Positions 15,946-24,830 of a stretch of 64,000 nucleotides of DNA are shown one piece after another (position 1 is the stretch's first letter; each line of letters begins with the position of its first letter). Source of the stretch: Dokdonella sp. (lineage in GTDB: Bacteria > Pseudomonadota > Gammaproteobacteria > Xanthomonadales > Rhodanobacteraceae); contig JAHCAR010000008.1 of NCBI GenBank assembly GCA_019634795.1, positions 1 to 64,000 on the forward strand, given 5' to 3'. The notes beneath the pieces were generated by a model, which was not told the origin of the DNA, did no database searches, and saw only the letters and a program-made list of their open reading frames with translations. The translations under genes and the position numbers were made by a program.

Positions 15946-16868
15946 GGCGCGTCTTCCTCCAGCTTGTCCGGTTCCGGCGAGCGGATCAGTTGTCCGGGAT
16001 TGCGCCGGATCTCGCGACTGAATTCATCGAGGTTGCGCGTCGCCGACTCGAGATGATGGGTGATCACGTCCATGCGGCTGGACAGGCTGGCCATGACCGT
16101 GGCGAGGTCGGTGACCGCGCCGCGAATGTCGCCGCGATTTTCGCGCGCCATGTCGGCCAGTTCGCCGACCGTCTCGTCGAGGGTCTTGCGCGTTTCGCGC
16201 AGCTCCTTGCTGAGCCCCTCGACATTGCCGAGGATGCCGGCCACGGCTGCGCGGTTCTGCGGCTTGAGCAGGTCGTCGAGCGCATCGGAAGCGCCATTGA
16301 GCTTGCCGAGCAGGCTCTGCGCCTGGCCGAGAATTTCCGGCGCGCTGCTGTCGAGCGTGCCGGTGATCGAATCGACACGCTGCGAAAGCAGAGTGACCAG
16401 CGGCGTGATCTTGTCGCGGGTCAGGGTCGAAACCTGCCCGGCCAGCTCACCGACCGCGGCGAACACATCGGCCGTTTCCGCGCCCTTGATCTCGGCACCG
16501 GGCGCGAGCATGGTCCGGCTGCTGCCCTCCTTGATGCCGACCGACATGTCGGCGAGCAGTCCGCTCGACTGCAGGCTGGCGACGCTGTCGTCGGGGATGG
16601 TCCAGTCGCGGCGCACCGAAAGCGTGACCTGGTAGCGCGTGCCGCTGGCACCGCGCTGAGGCTCCACCTCGCTGACTTCGCCGATGCGGTAGCCCTCGTA
16701 GAACACCGGCGCGCCGTAGCGCAGTCCGGTGACATTGCGATAGTGCACGATGTAGTCGGTCGAGACACCGCTGCGACCGGTGATCAGGGCCAGGCCGACC
16801 AGCAGCAGGACCAGCGCCACGGCGACGACGGCTCCAACCAGGACATAGTTGACAGTGTCGCGTTTCAC
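15942..16868 (-). CDS. mlaD: MlaD/PqiB-like MCE-domain substrate-binding protein
   Basis: 308 aa. One N-terminal transmembrane anchor (YVLVGAVVAVALVLLLVGLA) is followed by one MCE domain (about 35-120: YRNVTGLRYGAPVFYEGYRIGEV, then LLADMSVGIKEG). A long helical C-terminal part (about 150-295) has heptad-like Leu/Val spacing. Canonical MlaD is about 180 aa, so the helical extension resembles PqiB-type proteins. MCE rings bind phospholipid between the inner membrane transporter and the periplasm. The start codon is GTG. The upstream ATPase gene is separated by a 289-bp gap that holds a foldback element, the only large gap within this transporter operon. Confidence 0.92.
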   Translation of the reverse strand: MKRDTVNYVLVGAVVAVALVLLLVGLALITGRSGVSTDYIVHYRNVTGLRYGAPVFYEGYRIGEVSEVEPQRGASGTRYQVTLSVRRDWTIPDDSVASLQSSGLLADMSVGIKEGSSRTMLAPGAEIKGAETADVFAAVGELAGQVSTLTRDKITPLVTLLSQRVDSITGTLDSSAPEILGQAQSLLGKLNGASDALDDLLKPQNRAAVAGILGNVEGLSKELRETRKTLDETVGELADMARENRGDIRGAVTDLATVMASLSSRMDVITHHLESATRNLDEFSREIRRNPGQLIRSPEPDKLEEDAP

Positions 16869-16901
16869 GGTGCGCTTCCCCTCGACAGTCGGAACATTCT
16901 A

Positions 16902-17120
16902 GGGAGGGTCTGACCAAGTAGCAAAGCCGTCATGGCGTTCAGAAGGTTCTCCACGTGTGCTGCGTGGCGAAGTGAAGGCTGGTTGCCTTGACGAGGCGCG
17001 CGGTGCATGTGGGGAGCCTTCTGGACGCCACCTATTCAACAACCCATCAATCAGTCAGGCGATACCTGCCTGCGCGCAGGCAGGTATCGTGACGGCTTTG
17101 CTACCTGGTCAGACCCTCCC
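16902..17120. mobile_element. 219-bp nested foldback (MITE-like) element
   Basis: The ends are inverted repeats of 31 bases (16902-16932 and 17090-17120) with one mismatch, starting GGGAGGGTCTGACCA. Immediately inside are a second pair of 22 bases (16933-16954 and 17009-17030) with three mismatches. Next to the right arm is a perfect 28-base palindrome (17061-17088, GATACCTGCC...). No open frame with a transposase was found and no convincing target duplication is visible. It lies between the MlaF-like and MlaD-like genes of one operon. Confidence 0.8.
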
Positions 17121-17156
17121 TGGCGTCTGTTGGAAATTCGATGCGTTCGTGGCGTT

Positions 17157-17957
17157 TCATTCGGTCTCTCCGACCAGGCGCTGCAGGTATTCGTCGGCGT
17201 CGACATGGACCTCGCGCGGGCGCCGGTTGAGCAGGTCCTGGATGCGCTCGTTGTCGGCCGCGCGTACTTCAGCCGTGGTCCCTGTCATCAGCACGTTGCC
17301 CTGGTCGAGCACGGTGATCGTGTCGGCGATCTTGAACGCGCTGTCGAGCTCGTGGGTGACGACGACGATGGTCATGCGCAACGCGTCGCGCAGGCGCAGG
17401 ATCAGTTCATCGAGCTCGGCCGAGACGACCGGATCGAGGCCGGCCGAGGGTTCGTCGAAGAACAGCAGGCGCGGGTCCATGACCACCGCACGCGCCAGCG
17501 CGGCGCGCTTGATCATGCCACCCGAAAGCTGGCTCGGCATCAGGTCCTGGAAGCCGCCGAGATTGACCACCTCGAGCTTGATCCGGCTCATGATGCGGAT
17601 GGTCTGCTCGTCGAGATTGGTGTGCTCGCGCAGCGGCAGGGCGACGTTGTCGCCGACCGTCATCGAGGTCAGCAGCGCGCCGCCCTGGAACGAGACGCCG
17701 ATGCGCTTGCGCACCTCGAGTTTCTCGCGATCGCTCGCGGTCGCCAGATCGGTGCCGAACAGCCGCACCGAACCCGAAACCGGCCGGTTGAGGCCCAGCA
17801 TGTGCCGCAGCAAGGTGCTCTTGCCCGAACCCGAGCCGCCCATGATCACGCGGATCTCGCCCGGATGGACGGTGAAGTCGACGCCATTGAGGATGCGCCG
17901 CTTGCCGTACCAGGCTTCGAGCTTTTCGACTTCGATCAGTGGCGCCGGCGTGTTCAT
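17157..17957 (-). CDS. mlaF: MlaF-like lipid ABC transporter ATPase
   Basis: 266 aa. A complete ABC ATPase: Walker A GGSGSGKST (about residues 40-48), Q-loop SFQGGAL, signature LSGGM, Walker B LLFFDEPSAGLDP and the switch histidine in VVTHEL. The C-terminal extension, which ends LQRLVGETE, is usual for Mla/Mkl ATPases. The ATG at 17957 overlaps the MlaE-like stop (ATGA). The same frame stays open upstream, but that part is antisense-like composition inside mlaE and is not coding. It powers phospholipid movement between the membranes with the MlaE-like permease. Confidence 0.95.
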   Translation of the reverse strand: MNTPAPLIEVEKLEAWYGKRRILNGVDFTVHPGEIRVIMGGSGSGKSTLLRHMLGLNRPVSGSVRLFGTDLATASDREKLEVRKRIGVSFQGGALLTSMTVGDNVALPLREHTNLDEQTIRIMSRIKLEVVNLGGFQDLMPSQLSGGMIKRAALARAVVMDPRLLFFDEPSAGLDPVVSAELDELILRLRDALRMTIVVVTHELDSAFKIADTITVLDQGNVLMTGTTAEVRAADNERIQDLLNRRPREVHVDADEYLQRLVGETE

Positions 17958-18751
17958 CTGTTCAGGAAGTAGGAAAAGATCATGTCGGCGACGATGATCC
18001 AGCAGATAGAGAGGACCACCGCGCGTGTCGTCGCGCGGCCGACGCCCTCGGCGCCACCGACCACGGAAAAGCCCGTGCTGACCCCGATCAGGGTGATCAG
18101 CAGGGCGAACACCGCGCTCTTGGCGATGCCCTGGCCGATATCGCCCGGGTCCAGCAGCGACATCGTCTGCAGCATGTAGGCGCTCGGCGTGATGTCGAGC
18201 GCCGGCGCGCTGTACAGGGCCGCGCCGTAGATCGCCACGGCATCGGCGAACACGGTCAGCAGCGGCAGCATGATCAGCATTGCGATCAGGGCCGGCGCGA
18301 CCAGGTAGCGGACCGGATCGATGCCGATCACGGCCAGCGCATCGACCTCCTGGGAAACCGTCATCGAACCGATCCGAGCGGCCAGCGCCGAGCCGGATCG
18401 TCCGGCGACGAGGATCGCCGTGATCAGGGCGCCGAATTCGCGCGTTACCGACTTGGCCACGGCGATGACGACCTGCGACTGCGCGCCGAACTCGCCGAGC
18501 GCGGAAACGAACTGGATGCCGAGCATGATGCCGACCGTGAAGGCGAGCAGGCAGACGATCGGCAGGGCGTCGACGCCGATCTGACGCATCTGCTCGAGCA
18601 CCGCGCGCAGGCGCAGCGGCTGGCCGATGCGCCAGCCGAATGCCGACAGGTACAGCGATTCGTACAGCAGCATGGCCGCATAGCCCATGCCGCCGAGGGC
18701 CTCCGCGGTGGCCCTTCCGAGCTTGCCGAGCGGTCGGGTCAGGGCTTCCAA
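17954..18751 (-). CDS. mlaE: MlaE-like lipid ABC transporter permease
   Basis: 265 aa, inner membrane, five or six hydrophobic segments. The family signatures FTVGIMLGIQFVSAL, VTREFGALITAILVAGRSGSALAARIGSM and EVDALAVIGIDPVRYLVAP are intact. The start codon appears to be TTG at 18751, lying within the last codons of the STAS gene (13-base overlap). It therefore depends on translation of the STAS gene. The C-terminus is coupled to the ATPase gene by ATGA. Confidence 0.94.
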   Translation of the reverse strand: MEALTRPLGKLGRATAEALGGMGYAAMLLYESLYLSAFGWRIGQPLRLRAVLEQMRQIGVDALPIVCLLAFTVGIMLGIQFVSALGEFGAQSQVVIAVAKSVTREFGALITAILVAGRSGSALAARIGSMTVSQEVDALAVIGIDPVRYLVAPALIAMLIMLPLLTVFADAVAIYGAALYSAPALDITPSAYMLQTMSLLDPGDIGQGIAKSAVFALLITLIGVSTGFSVVGGAEGVGRATTRAVVLSICWIIVADMIFSYFLNR

Positions 18752-19092
18752 GCCGCTGTACCGCTGAGGTCGGGAATCGCTTCGATGTCTGCGACGATCG
18801 GAAAGACGCGGTCGAGCCTGGCCAGTTCGAGCACGGCACGCACCGAATCGCTGACCGCGACCAGGGCGAAACCGCTGCCCTTCGAGCGCGCGTTCTGGAA
18901 GCCCTCGACGAGAGCGGCGATGCCGGACGAATCGATGTAGCTGACCTCGCTGAGGACGACGCCGACGCGCTGGCTCGTGGACAGTGCCTCGAGCACGGCC
19001 TGGCGGACCTGTTGCGACCAGGACAGGTCGACTTCACCGCGCAGCCGGATCAGCGTGCAGCCGTCGGCGGTTTCCTGTTCGATACCGTTCAT
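18739..19092 (-). CDS. STAS-domain protein (anti-sigma-factor-antagonist / MlaB type)
   Basis: 117 aa, a single STAS domain starting with MNGIEQETADGCTLIRLRGEVDLSW. The loop SEVSYIDSSGIAALVEGF holds the DSSG motif in which SpoIIAA/RsbV proteins are phosphorylated (Ser55 or Ser56). It sits between a PP2C phosphatase/HATPase kinase gene upstream (4-base overlap) and the MlaE-like gene downstream (13-base overlap). Family knowledge offers two roles: an RsbV-type switch protein, or an MlaB-type subunit bound to the MlaF ATPase. The location allows both at once. An upstream in-frame extension to 19236 lies inside the phosphatase gene and is not needed. Confidence 0.9.
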   Translation of the reverse strand: MNGIEQETADGCTLIRLRGEVDLSWSQQVRQAVLEALSTSQRVGVVLSEVSYIDSSGIAALVEGFQNARSKGSGFALVAVSDSVRAVLELARLDRVFPIVADIEAIPDLSGTAAWKP

Positions 19093-20795
19093 TCGTGATC
19101 TTCCCCGTTCCTTCGCGTGAGGCTGATGCGCTTGTGCATGACCAGCCGGTTGCCCTTGCCGTCGGGCCGTGCCTGCAATTTCCAATCGTCCATTACCGAA
19201 TCGATCAGCGCCACCCCGAGCCCTCCACTGCGACATTCGCCGAGCGGCTTCGGCCGCACCCGCGCCGGATCGACCGGCGGCGCCGTGTCGAACAGGCGGA
19301 ATTCGAGGATGCCGCCATCGCTGGTCAGGTGCAGATCGATGTCGCCCGAATCTTTCGGCCCGTAGGCATGGCGGATGATGTTGCAGCAGGCCTCGTCGAT
19401 GGCGAGCACGAGTTTATCGCGAATGCCGGTTTCGACGCCCGCGTCGTCGAGCGTGGTGCGCAACAGCGAACGGATCTCGCGCATCTGCTCGGGCCTGGCC
19501 GGAAAGCGGCGCTTGAGCAGGACCTCGGGACCGTGCGGATGCATGCGCTCGATCAGCAGCAGGGTAGTGTCGTCGACCAGGCGCAGGTGCTTGAGTTCCG
19601 AGAACATGCCGCGCAGGCGCGGTTCGGCGGATGCGCCGGCATGTCGCTCGATCAGCGCGCGCACACCCTCCGAGCCGATGGTCTGGCGTTGCGCGTCGCG
19701 CACATCGGTGACGCCGTCGGAGAAGCAGTACAGCGAGGCCTCGTCGAGATCGATCTCGTGGCCGTCGAAGGTCATGCCCGGAAGGATGCCGAGTGGCGCG
19801 CCGCCCGACAGGAACTCGGTGAACTCGCCGCGCCGATACAGCAGGGCCGGCGGAAATCCGGCCGCGGCGATATGCACATGCCTGGCCAGGCGATCGCAAT
19901 GGCCGACCAGGGCGCAGACGAAGCGCCCATCGAGGCTGGTCTGGCAGAGCTCCTCGTTGACGCGCTCGAGCCACGATTCGGGCGGCGTGCCCTCCTTGCC
20001 GATCCAGCGCAGCAGCGAGGCGACGCGAACCATCAGCAGGGCCGCATCGAGGCCCTTGCCCGAGACATCGCCGATGAAGAAGCCGATGCGCCCGTCGGGC
20101 AGATCGAAGTAGTCGTAGAAATCGCCGGAAATCTCGTGTGCCGGCAGGTTCACCCCGAGCAGCGGGAAACCGTTGCGACGGCGCTTCGGCAGCAGCGATT
20201 TCTGCATGCGCCGGGCGAGGTCGAATTCGCGCTTCATGCGCGCCTGCTGGACCAGTTCATTGGCCATGCGCGCATTGTTGATGGCCAGCGAGGTCGGCGC
20301 CGCGATCAGGCGCAGGATCTCGGCATCGTCGGCGGTGAACGCACCACCGCTGCGCTTGTTGACCACTTCGAGCGCGCCGATCGGTCCCTTGGCCGTGGCC
20401 AGCGGCGCGCACAGCAGGCTGCGCGTGACGAAGCCGGTATCGCTGTCGGTGGAATGGTCGACGCGTGAATCGTTCAGCGCGTCGGCCACGACCTGGCTGG
20501 CATTTTCGGCCACCGCGCGGCCGACCACGCCCTGTCCGGTCGGGATGCGCAGGCCGGCAATGTCGATCGGACCGACGCAGACCCGGCATTCGAGCGTGCT
20601 GCCGCTCTCGTCGAGCAGGAACAGCGAGGCCGCTTCGGCGCCCATGAAGTCGGCAATCCGGTTGACCGCTTCGCTGAGGGTCTGGCGCAGGTCCAGCGAG
20701 ACCGCCAGGGTTTCCGACAGATCGGCGAGGAAGGCCAGCGCACGCGCCTGATCGGCCCGGGCCGAGTCATGCTGCATGGCCGGCACGCTGCTCAT
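19089..20795 (-). CDS. GAF-PP2C(SpoIIE)-HATPase partner-switching regulator (RsbU/RsbW fusion)
   Basis: 568 aa, cytosolic. A GAF sensor occupies about residues 20-175, followed by a short coiled coil. A SpoIIE-type PP2C phosphatase at about 205-415 shows GDFYDYF, GDVSGKGLDA, FSDGVTD and DDTTLL metal-binding segments. A C-terminal SpoIIAB/RsbW-like HATPase domain at about 430-560 has the N-box DEACCNIIRHAYG and the GGLGVALI G-box. One protein thus carries both opposing activities toward a STAS partner: phosphatase and serine kinase. The start at 20795 overlaps the pssA stop (ATGA), and its end overlaps the STAS gene. No sigma factor is encoded nearby. Confidence 0.92.
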   Translation of the reverse strand: MSSVPAMQHDSARADQARALAFLADLSETLAVSLDLRQTLSEAVNRIADFMGAEAASLFLLDESGSTLECRVCVGPIDIAGLRIPTGQGVVGRAVAENASQVVADALNDSRVDHSTDSDTGFVTRSLLCAPLATAKGPIGALEVVNKRSGGAFTADDAEILRLIAAPTSLAINNARMANELVQQARMKREFDLARRMQKSLLPKRRRNGFPLLGVNLPAHEISGDFYDYFDLPDGRIGFFIGDVSGKGLDAALLMVRVASLLRWIGKEGTPPESWLERVNEELCQTSLDGRFVCALVGHCDRLARHVHIAAAGFPPALLYRRGEFTEFLSGGAPLGILPGMTFDGHEIDLDEASLYCFSDGVTDVRDAQRQTIGSEGVRALIERHAGASAEPRLRGMFSELKHLRLVDDTTLLLIERMHPHGPEVLLKRRFPARPEQMREIRSLLRTTLDDAGVETGIRDKLVLAIDEACCNIIRHAYGPKDSGDIDLHLTSDGGILEFRLFDTAPPVDPARVRPKPLGECRSGGLGVALIDSVMDDWKLQARPDGKGNRLVMHKRISLTRRNGEDHE

Positions 20796-21583
20796 TCCTC
20801 GCTGCGCTCGCTGCTGCGCAGGGCGCGCTGTTCGCGCCAGCGGCGCAGGCCCCAAAGGGTCATGACCGGTCCCGACAGCACGTAGAGCGCGGCGATGCCG
20901 AACAGGACCCGGGCCGGATCGACGGCCAGGGCGACGAAGATCAGCAGCGCGGCCGGAATCCAGATGAACGGCACGCGATCCGAGGTCGGCCAGGACTTGA
21001 AGCTGAAATAGCGCACGTTGCTGACCATCAAGAGGCCGGCGACCACGGCGATGACCGGGGTGATGAACTGCACCTCGAGCCCGCTCATGTCGAACTTCTC
21101 GATGGTCCACACGAAGGACATGCACAGGCCCGCTGCGGCCGGGCTGGCCAGCCCCTGGAAATAGCGCTTGTCGGCCACTCCGACTTGGGTGTTGAAGCGG
21201 GCCAGGCGCATCGCCGCGCAGGCGGCATAGATGAAGGCCGCGGCCCAGCCGATCTTGCCCCACAGCGAGCCGTATTCGGTCAGCGATGACAGCGACCAGG
21301 TGTACATGACCAGGGCCGGGGCGAGGCCGAAGCTGACCAGATCGGAAAGCGAATCGTACTGCACGCCGAAATCGCTCTGGGTGCCGGTCAGGCGGGCCAC
21401 GCGCCCGTCCAGGCCATCCAGCACGCCAGCCACGAAAACGGCCAGCGCGGCCTCGGAATAGCGCCCGCCGATTGCCGCGACGATGGCATAGAACCCGGCG
21501 AACATGGCCCCCGTCGTGAACAGGTTGGGCAACAGATAAATGCCGCGGGGCCGCTTGCGCGGACTGGAGGGTAGTTCTTCCAT
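20792..21583 (-). CDS. pssA: CDP-diacylglycerol--serine O-phosphatidyltransferase
   Basis: 263 aa, membrane enzyme that makes phosphatidylserine, the precursor of phosphatidylethanolamine. The CDP-alcohol phosphotransferase motif is present as DGLDGRVARLTGTQSDFGVQYDSLSD (divided here over about residues 55-80), with all Asp positions intact. About seven hydrophobic segments follow. The N-terminus begins with a Pro/Arg-rich stretch and YLLPNLFTTGAMFAGF. It is the first gene of the series running to rimI, coupled to the phosphatase/kinase gene by ATGA. Confidence 0.94.
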   Translation of the reverse strand: MEELPSSPRKRPRGIYLLPNLFTTGAMFAGFYAIVAAIGGRYSEAALAVFVAGVLDGLDGRVARLTGTQSDFGVQYDSLSDLVSFGLAPALVMYTWSLSSLTEYGSLWGKIGWAAAFIYAACAAMRLARFNTQVGVADKRYFQGLASPAAAGLCMSFVWTIEKFDMSGLEVQFITPVIAVVAGLLMVSNVRYFSFKSWPTSDRVPFIWIPAALLIFVALAVDPARVLFGIAALYVLSGPVMTLWGLRRWREQRALRSSERSEE

Positions 21584-21629
21584 GCGGACTGCCGTTCCGG
21601 AAAGTGTGTCGAGTTTAGCTTATCGTTGC

Positions 21630-21658
21630 GATTTATCGGCGAAGTGCTTGTAAGACAA
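21630..21658 (-). promoter_or_regulatory. candidate sigma70 promoter for pssA operon
   Basis: On the minus strand TTGTCT (21658-21653) and TAAATC (21635-21630) are separated by 17 bases, about 45 bases ahead of the pssA start at 21583. This is the AT-richest part of the divergent gap between pssA and the DUF4124 gene. The match is moderate. Confidence 0.38.
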
Positions 21659-21728
21659 CGAAACTAGTGCTATCCAGTGCCCTGATTCCAAGGGCCAACT
21701 GTCGGCTCGCACCGACGCGGAGACCATC

Positions 21729-22130
21729 ATGAAGCCCAGCTTGCTCGTTATTGCCCTGCTCTGCCTCGGCGCCGCCCCTGCCGGCGCCCAGCAGGTTTAC
21801 TCCTGGACCGATGCCAACGGTACCAAGCATTTCTCGGATACGCCGCCGCCGCCGAACACGCCGACCGCCAAGAAGCTCGTGGTGCGCAATGGCGTGACCA
21901 GCGAGGAAGCCGAAGCGCCGGCCGACGCCACCCCCAAGGAAGGTCCGACGATGGCCGCCGCAGCGGGCTACACGCCCGAGGACATCACCCGCAACTGCGC
22001 GGCCGCGCGCAAGAATCTCGAGGCCTACCAGGCGGCCAAGCCCGGTGAAGACGCGGATCCCGAAACGCAGATCCTCTACCAGGAAAACATCAACAAGGCG
22101 ATGTCGCAGATCAAGCTGTTCTGCGGCTGA
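21729..22130 (+). CDS. DUF4124-domain secreted protein
   Basis: 133 aa. A signal peptide (KPSLLVIALLCLGAAPAGA) precedes the DUF4124 core QQVYSWTDANGTKHFSDTPP, a short motif common in gammaproteobacterial periplasmic proteins of unknown function. The C-terminal half is helical with two cysteines (DITRNCAAAR and the final KLFCG) that could form a disulfide. Divergent from pssA and upstream of proS. No function can be given. Confidence 0.85.
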   Translation: MKPSLLVIALLCLGAAPAGAQQVYSWTDANGTKHFSDTPPPPNTPTAKKLVVRNGVTSEEAEAPADATPKEGPTMAAAAGYTPEDITRNCAAARKNLEAYQAAKPGEDADPETQILYQENINKAMSQIKLFCG

Positions 22131-22283
22131 ACACCGGGCCGTGCCGGGGCGCCGCGCGACCGATCGCTGCGCCCGATTCCGGTACCCCTCACTGCTTCCT
22201 CCTGACACCGGGGCCTCGTGCAGGCCGGTGAAATCGCGCGCGCTTCTGTAGAATCGCCGGTCCACCGCGACCGAGCCGAAGCC

Positions 22284-23981
22284 ATGCGCCTGTCCCGATT
22301 CCACCTCGCCACCGTCAAGGAAGTCCCCGCCGACGCCGAAATCATCAGCCACAAGCTGATGCTGCGTGCCGGCATGATCCGCAAGCTCGCTGCCGGCATC
22401 TACACCTGGTCGCCGCTCGGCCTGCGCGTGCTGCGCCGGGTCGAGACGATCGTGCGCGAGGAAATGAACCGGGCCGGCGCGGTGGAGCTGCTGATGCCCT
22501 CGATCCAGCCGCAGGAGCTCTGGGAGGAGACCGGGCGCTGGCAGAAATTCGGCGGCCAGTTGCTCAAGATCAAGGATCGCAAGGAAGCGGGCTATTGTTA
22601 TGGCCCGACCCACGAGGAAGTGGTCACCGACTTCGCCCGCCACGAGCTGAAGTCCTACAAGCAGTTGCCGATCAACTTCTACCAGATCCAGACCAAGTTC
22701 CGCGACGAGATCCGGCCGCGCTTCGGCATCATGCGCGCGCGCGAATTCCTCATGAAGGACGCCTACTCGTTCCACGTCGACGCGGAAAGCCTGGCGGCCG
22801 AATACCGCAACATGTACGACACCTACACGCGCATCTTCACGCGCCTCGGCCTGCGCTTCCGCGCCGTCGACGCCGACACCGGCGCGATCGGCGGCAGCGC
22901 CTCGCACGAATTCCACGTGCTGGCCGATTCCGGCGAGGACGCGATCGTGTTCTCGTCCGGCTCGGACTACGCCGCCAACGTCGAGAAGGCCGAGGCACTC
23001 GCACCGACCGGCACGCGGCCCGCCGCGACCGCCACGCTCGAGACGGTCGACACGCCGACGCAGAAGACCATCGAGGAAGTCTCGGCCCACCTCGGTGTCG
23101 CCGCGGAGCGCTGCATCAAGACGATCCTCGTGCGCGGCAGCGACGGTCTCGTTGCGCTGTGCGTGCGCGGCGACCACGAAGTCAACGAAGTCAAGGCGGC
23201 CCGTCTCGCCGAAATGCCCGGCGAATCCGTGCTCGCCGAAGAGGCCGAGATCGAACGCGCGATCGGCTGCAAGCCCGGCTTCATCGGCCCGGTCGGCCTG
23301 CCCGCGGACATGCCCGTCATCGTCGATCGCGACGCCGCCCTGCTCGCCGACTTCGTCTGCGGTGCCAATGCCGACGGCAAGCACCTGCGTGGCGTCAACT
23401 GGGAGCGCGATGCGCGGATCACGCGCGTCGTCGACCTGCGCAAGGTCGTCGAGGGCGACACCGCGCCGGACGGCAACGGTACGCTTTCATTCGCGCGCGG
23501 CATCGAAGTCGGCCACGTGTTCCAGCTCGGCAGCAAGTACGCCGAAGCGCTCGGCGCGACCGTGCTCGACGACCAGGGCAAGGCCACCGTCATGTCGATG
23601 GGTTGCTACGGCATCGGTGTCAGCCGCATCGTCGCCGCCGCAATCGAGCAGAACAACGACGAGGCCGGCATCCTCTGGCCCGAGGCGATGGCGCCCTGGC
23701 AGGTCGTGATCTGCCCGATCAACATGGCCCAGAGCGCGGCCGTGCGCGAGGAAGCCGAGCGCCTCTACGAGGAACTCGGCGCGCGCGGCATCGAGGTCGC
23801 TCTCGACGACCGTGGTCTGCGTCCGGGCCCGATGTTCGCCGACGCCGAGCTGATCGGCATTCCGCACCGGATCGTCATCGGCGATCGCGGGCTCGCTGCA
23901 GGCACCTATGAATACCGGCGCCGCGGCGAGGCGGAGAATCGCTCGCTCTCGCGCGATGAACTGCTCGCCCTGTTCGACTGA
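22284..23981 (+). CDS. proS: prolyl-tRNA synthetase
   Basis: 565 aa, cytosolic class II synthetase of the bacterial (ProS type 1) architecture. It starts [20 protein letters not shown]. Motif 1 lies around [16 protein letters not shown], motif 2 at [21 protein letters not shown], and motif 3 at [14 protein letters not shown]. The editing (INS) domain is inserted at about 235-380 ([18 protein letters not shown]). The anticodon-binding domain is C-terminal (VVICPINM to [17 protein letters not shown]). The ATG at 22284 was preferred over a frame 22 codons longer, since the family starts at this point. Confidence 0.97.
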   Translation: MRLSRFHLATVKEVPADAEIISHKLMLRAGMIRKLAAGIYTWSPLGLRVLRRVETIVREEMNRAGAVELLMPSIQPQELWEETGRWQKFGGQLLKIKDRKEAGYCYGPTHEEVVTDFARHELKSYKQLPINFYQIQTKFRDEIRPRFGIMRAREFLMKDAYSFHVDAESLAAEYRNMYDTYTRIFTRLGLRFRAVDADTGAIGGSASHEFHVLADSGEDAIVFSSGSDYAANVEKAEALAPTGTRPAATATLETVDTPTQKTIEEVSAHLGVAAERCIKTILVRGSDGLVALCVRGDHEVNEVKAARLAEMPGESVLAEEAEIERAIGCKPGFIGPVGLPADMPVIVDRDAALLADFVCGANADGKHLRGVNWERDARITRVVDLRKVVEGDTAPDGNGTLSFARGIEVGHVFQLGSKYAEALGATVLDDQGKATVMSMGCYGIGVSRIVAAAIEQNNDEAGILWPEAMAPWQVVICPINMAQSAAVREEAERLYEELGARGIEVALDDRGLRPGPMFADAELIGIPHRIVIGDRGLAAGTYEYRRRGEAENRSLSRDELLALFD

Positions 23982-24044
23982 ATCCGGTTTCCATGATGCA
24001 GCGTGGCGACGGTCGCGCTGCGTCGCGCATGCACGGGGAACCGC

Positions 24045-24818
24045 GTGAATCCTGGTGACCAGGGGCCGCCACGACCGGGCTCGCATGCGCGCCGCCTGCT
24101 CAGGCGCGAGTTGCGTTCGATCCTGGCGCCGGCACTCGCGATCGTGCTCGTCATCATCGTGCTGGCCGTCGTCGGCCACGAAGCCGAGCTGCATCTGCAG
24201 GCGATCGAGGACTGGATCGCGGCGCTCGGCCCCTGGGGCCGGCTGGCCTTCGTCGGCGTGCTCGTGCTCGGCACCTCGGCCCTGCTTCCCGAATCGGTGT
24301 TCGGCCTCGCCGCCGGCGCCCTGTTCGGGCTGGCCTGGGGATTCGGCCTGACCTTGCTCGGCAACATCCTCGCCGCGGCGCTGCAGTACGGCCTGGCCCG
24401 CTGGCTGCTGCACGACCCGATCCAGCGCTCGTTGCAGAAGCGTCCGCTGCTGCGTGCCCTGCAGGGCGCAGTCCTTCGTGAAGGCATCCGCTTGCAGGTG
24501 CTGCTGCGCCTGACCCCGCTCAATCCGGCCCTGATCAGCTACCTGCTCGGCGGTGCCGGAGTGCGCTTCGGCGGTTTCCTGCTGGCCAGTCTCGTCCTCG
24601 GCCTGCATTCGATCATCGAGGTCTATCTCGGGCATGCCGGCAAGCAGCTGGTGGAAAAAGGTCTATCCGGGACCGCGGACCCATGGCAGCACAACCTTCC
24701 GATGCTTGCCGGCGGGGCGATCGGCATGCTCGCCATCGTCCTCGTGTCGAAGGCCGCGCACCGCGCCGTGCTGCGCTCGCTCGATGAATCACGAACCGCC
24801 ACGAACGAGGGGCGCTGA
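24045..24818 (+). CDS. VTT-domain (TVP38/DedA-like) membrane protein
   Basis: 257 aa, inner membrane. After an Arg-rich cytosolic N-terminus and a first helix (ILAPALAIVLVIIVLAVVG) the VTT/SNARE-associated core follows: LVLGTSALLPESVFGLAAGALFG and LRLTPLNPALISYLLGGAGVRFGGFLLAS, the re-entrant pattern with conserved Arg and Pro. Recent work links the wider family to lipid scrambling or flipping. The start is GTG at 24045 with GGGGAA ahead; GTG at 24003 is an alternative. It ends 12 bases before a cardiolipin synthase gene, consistent with a role in membrane lipids. Confidence 0.85.
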   Translation: MNPGDQGPPRPGSHARRLLRRELRSILAPALAIVLVIIVLAVVGHEAELHLQAIEDWIAALGPWGRLAFVGVLVLGTSALLPESVFGLAAGALFGLAWGFGLTLLGNILAAALQYGLARWLLHDPIQRSLQKRPLLRALQGAVLREGIRLQVLLRLTPLNPALISYLLGGAGVRFGGFLLASLVLGLHSIIEVYLGHAGKQLVEKGLSGTADPWQHNLPMLAGGAIGMLAIVLVSKAAHRAVLRSLDESRTATNEGR

Positions 24819-24830
24819 GCGCACGCCGAG

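Noticed and set aside
17157-19037. Apparent 626-residue fusion ending in the MlaF ATPase
   Set aside because: The N-terminal 360 residues are Arg/Ser-rich and overlap the MlaE-like and STAS genes in another frame. The ATPase starts at 17957 with an ATGA overlap.
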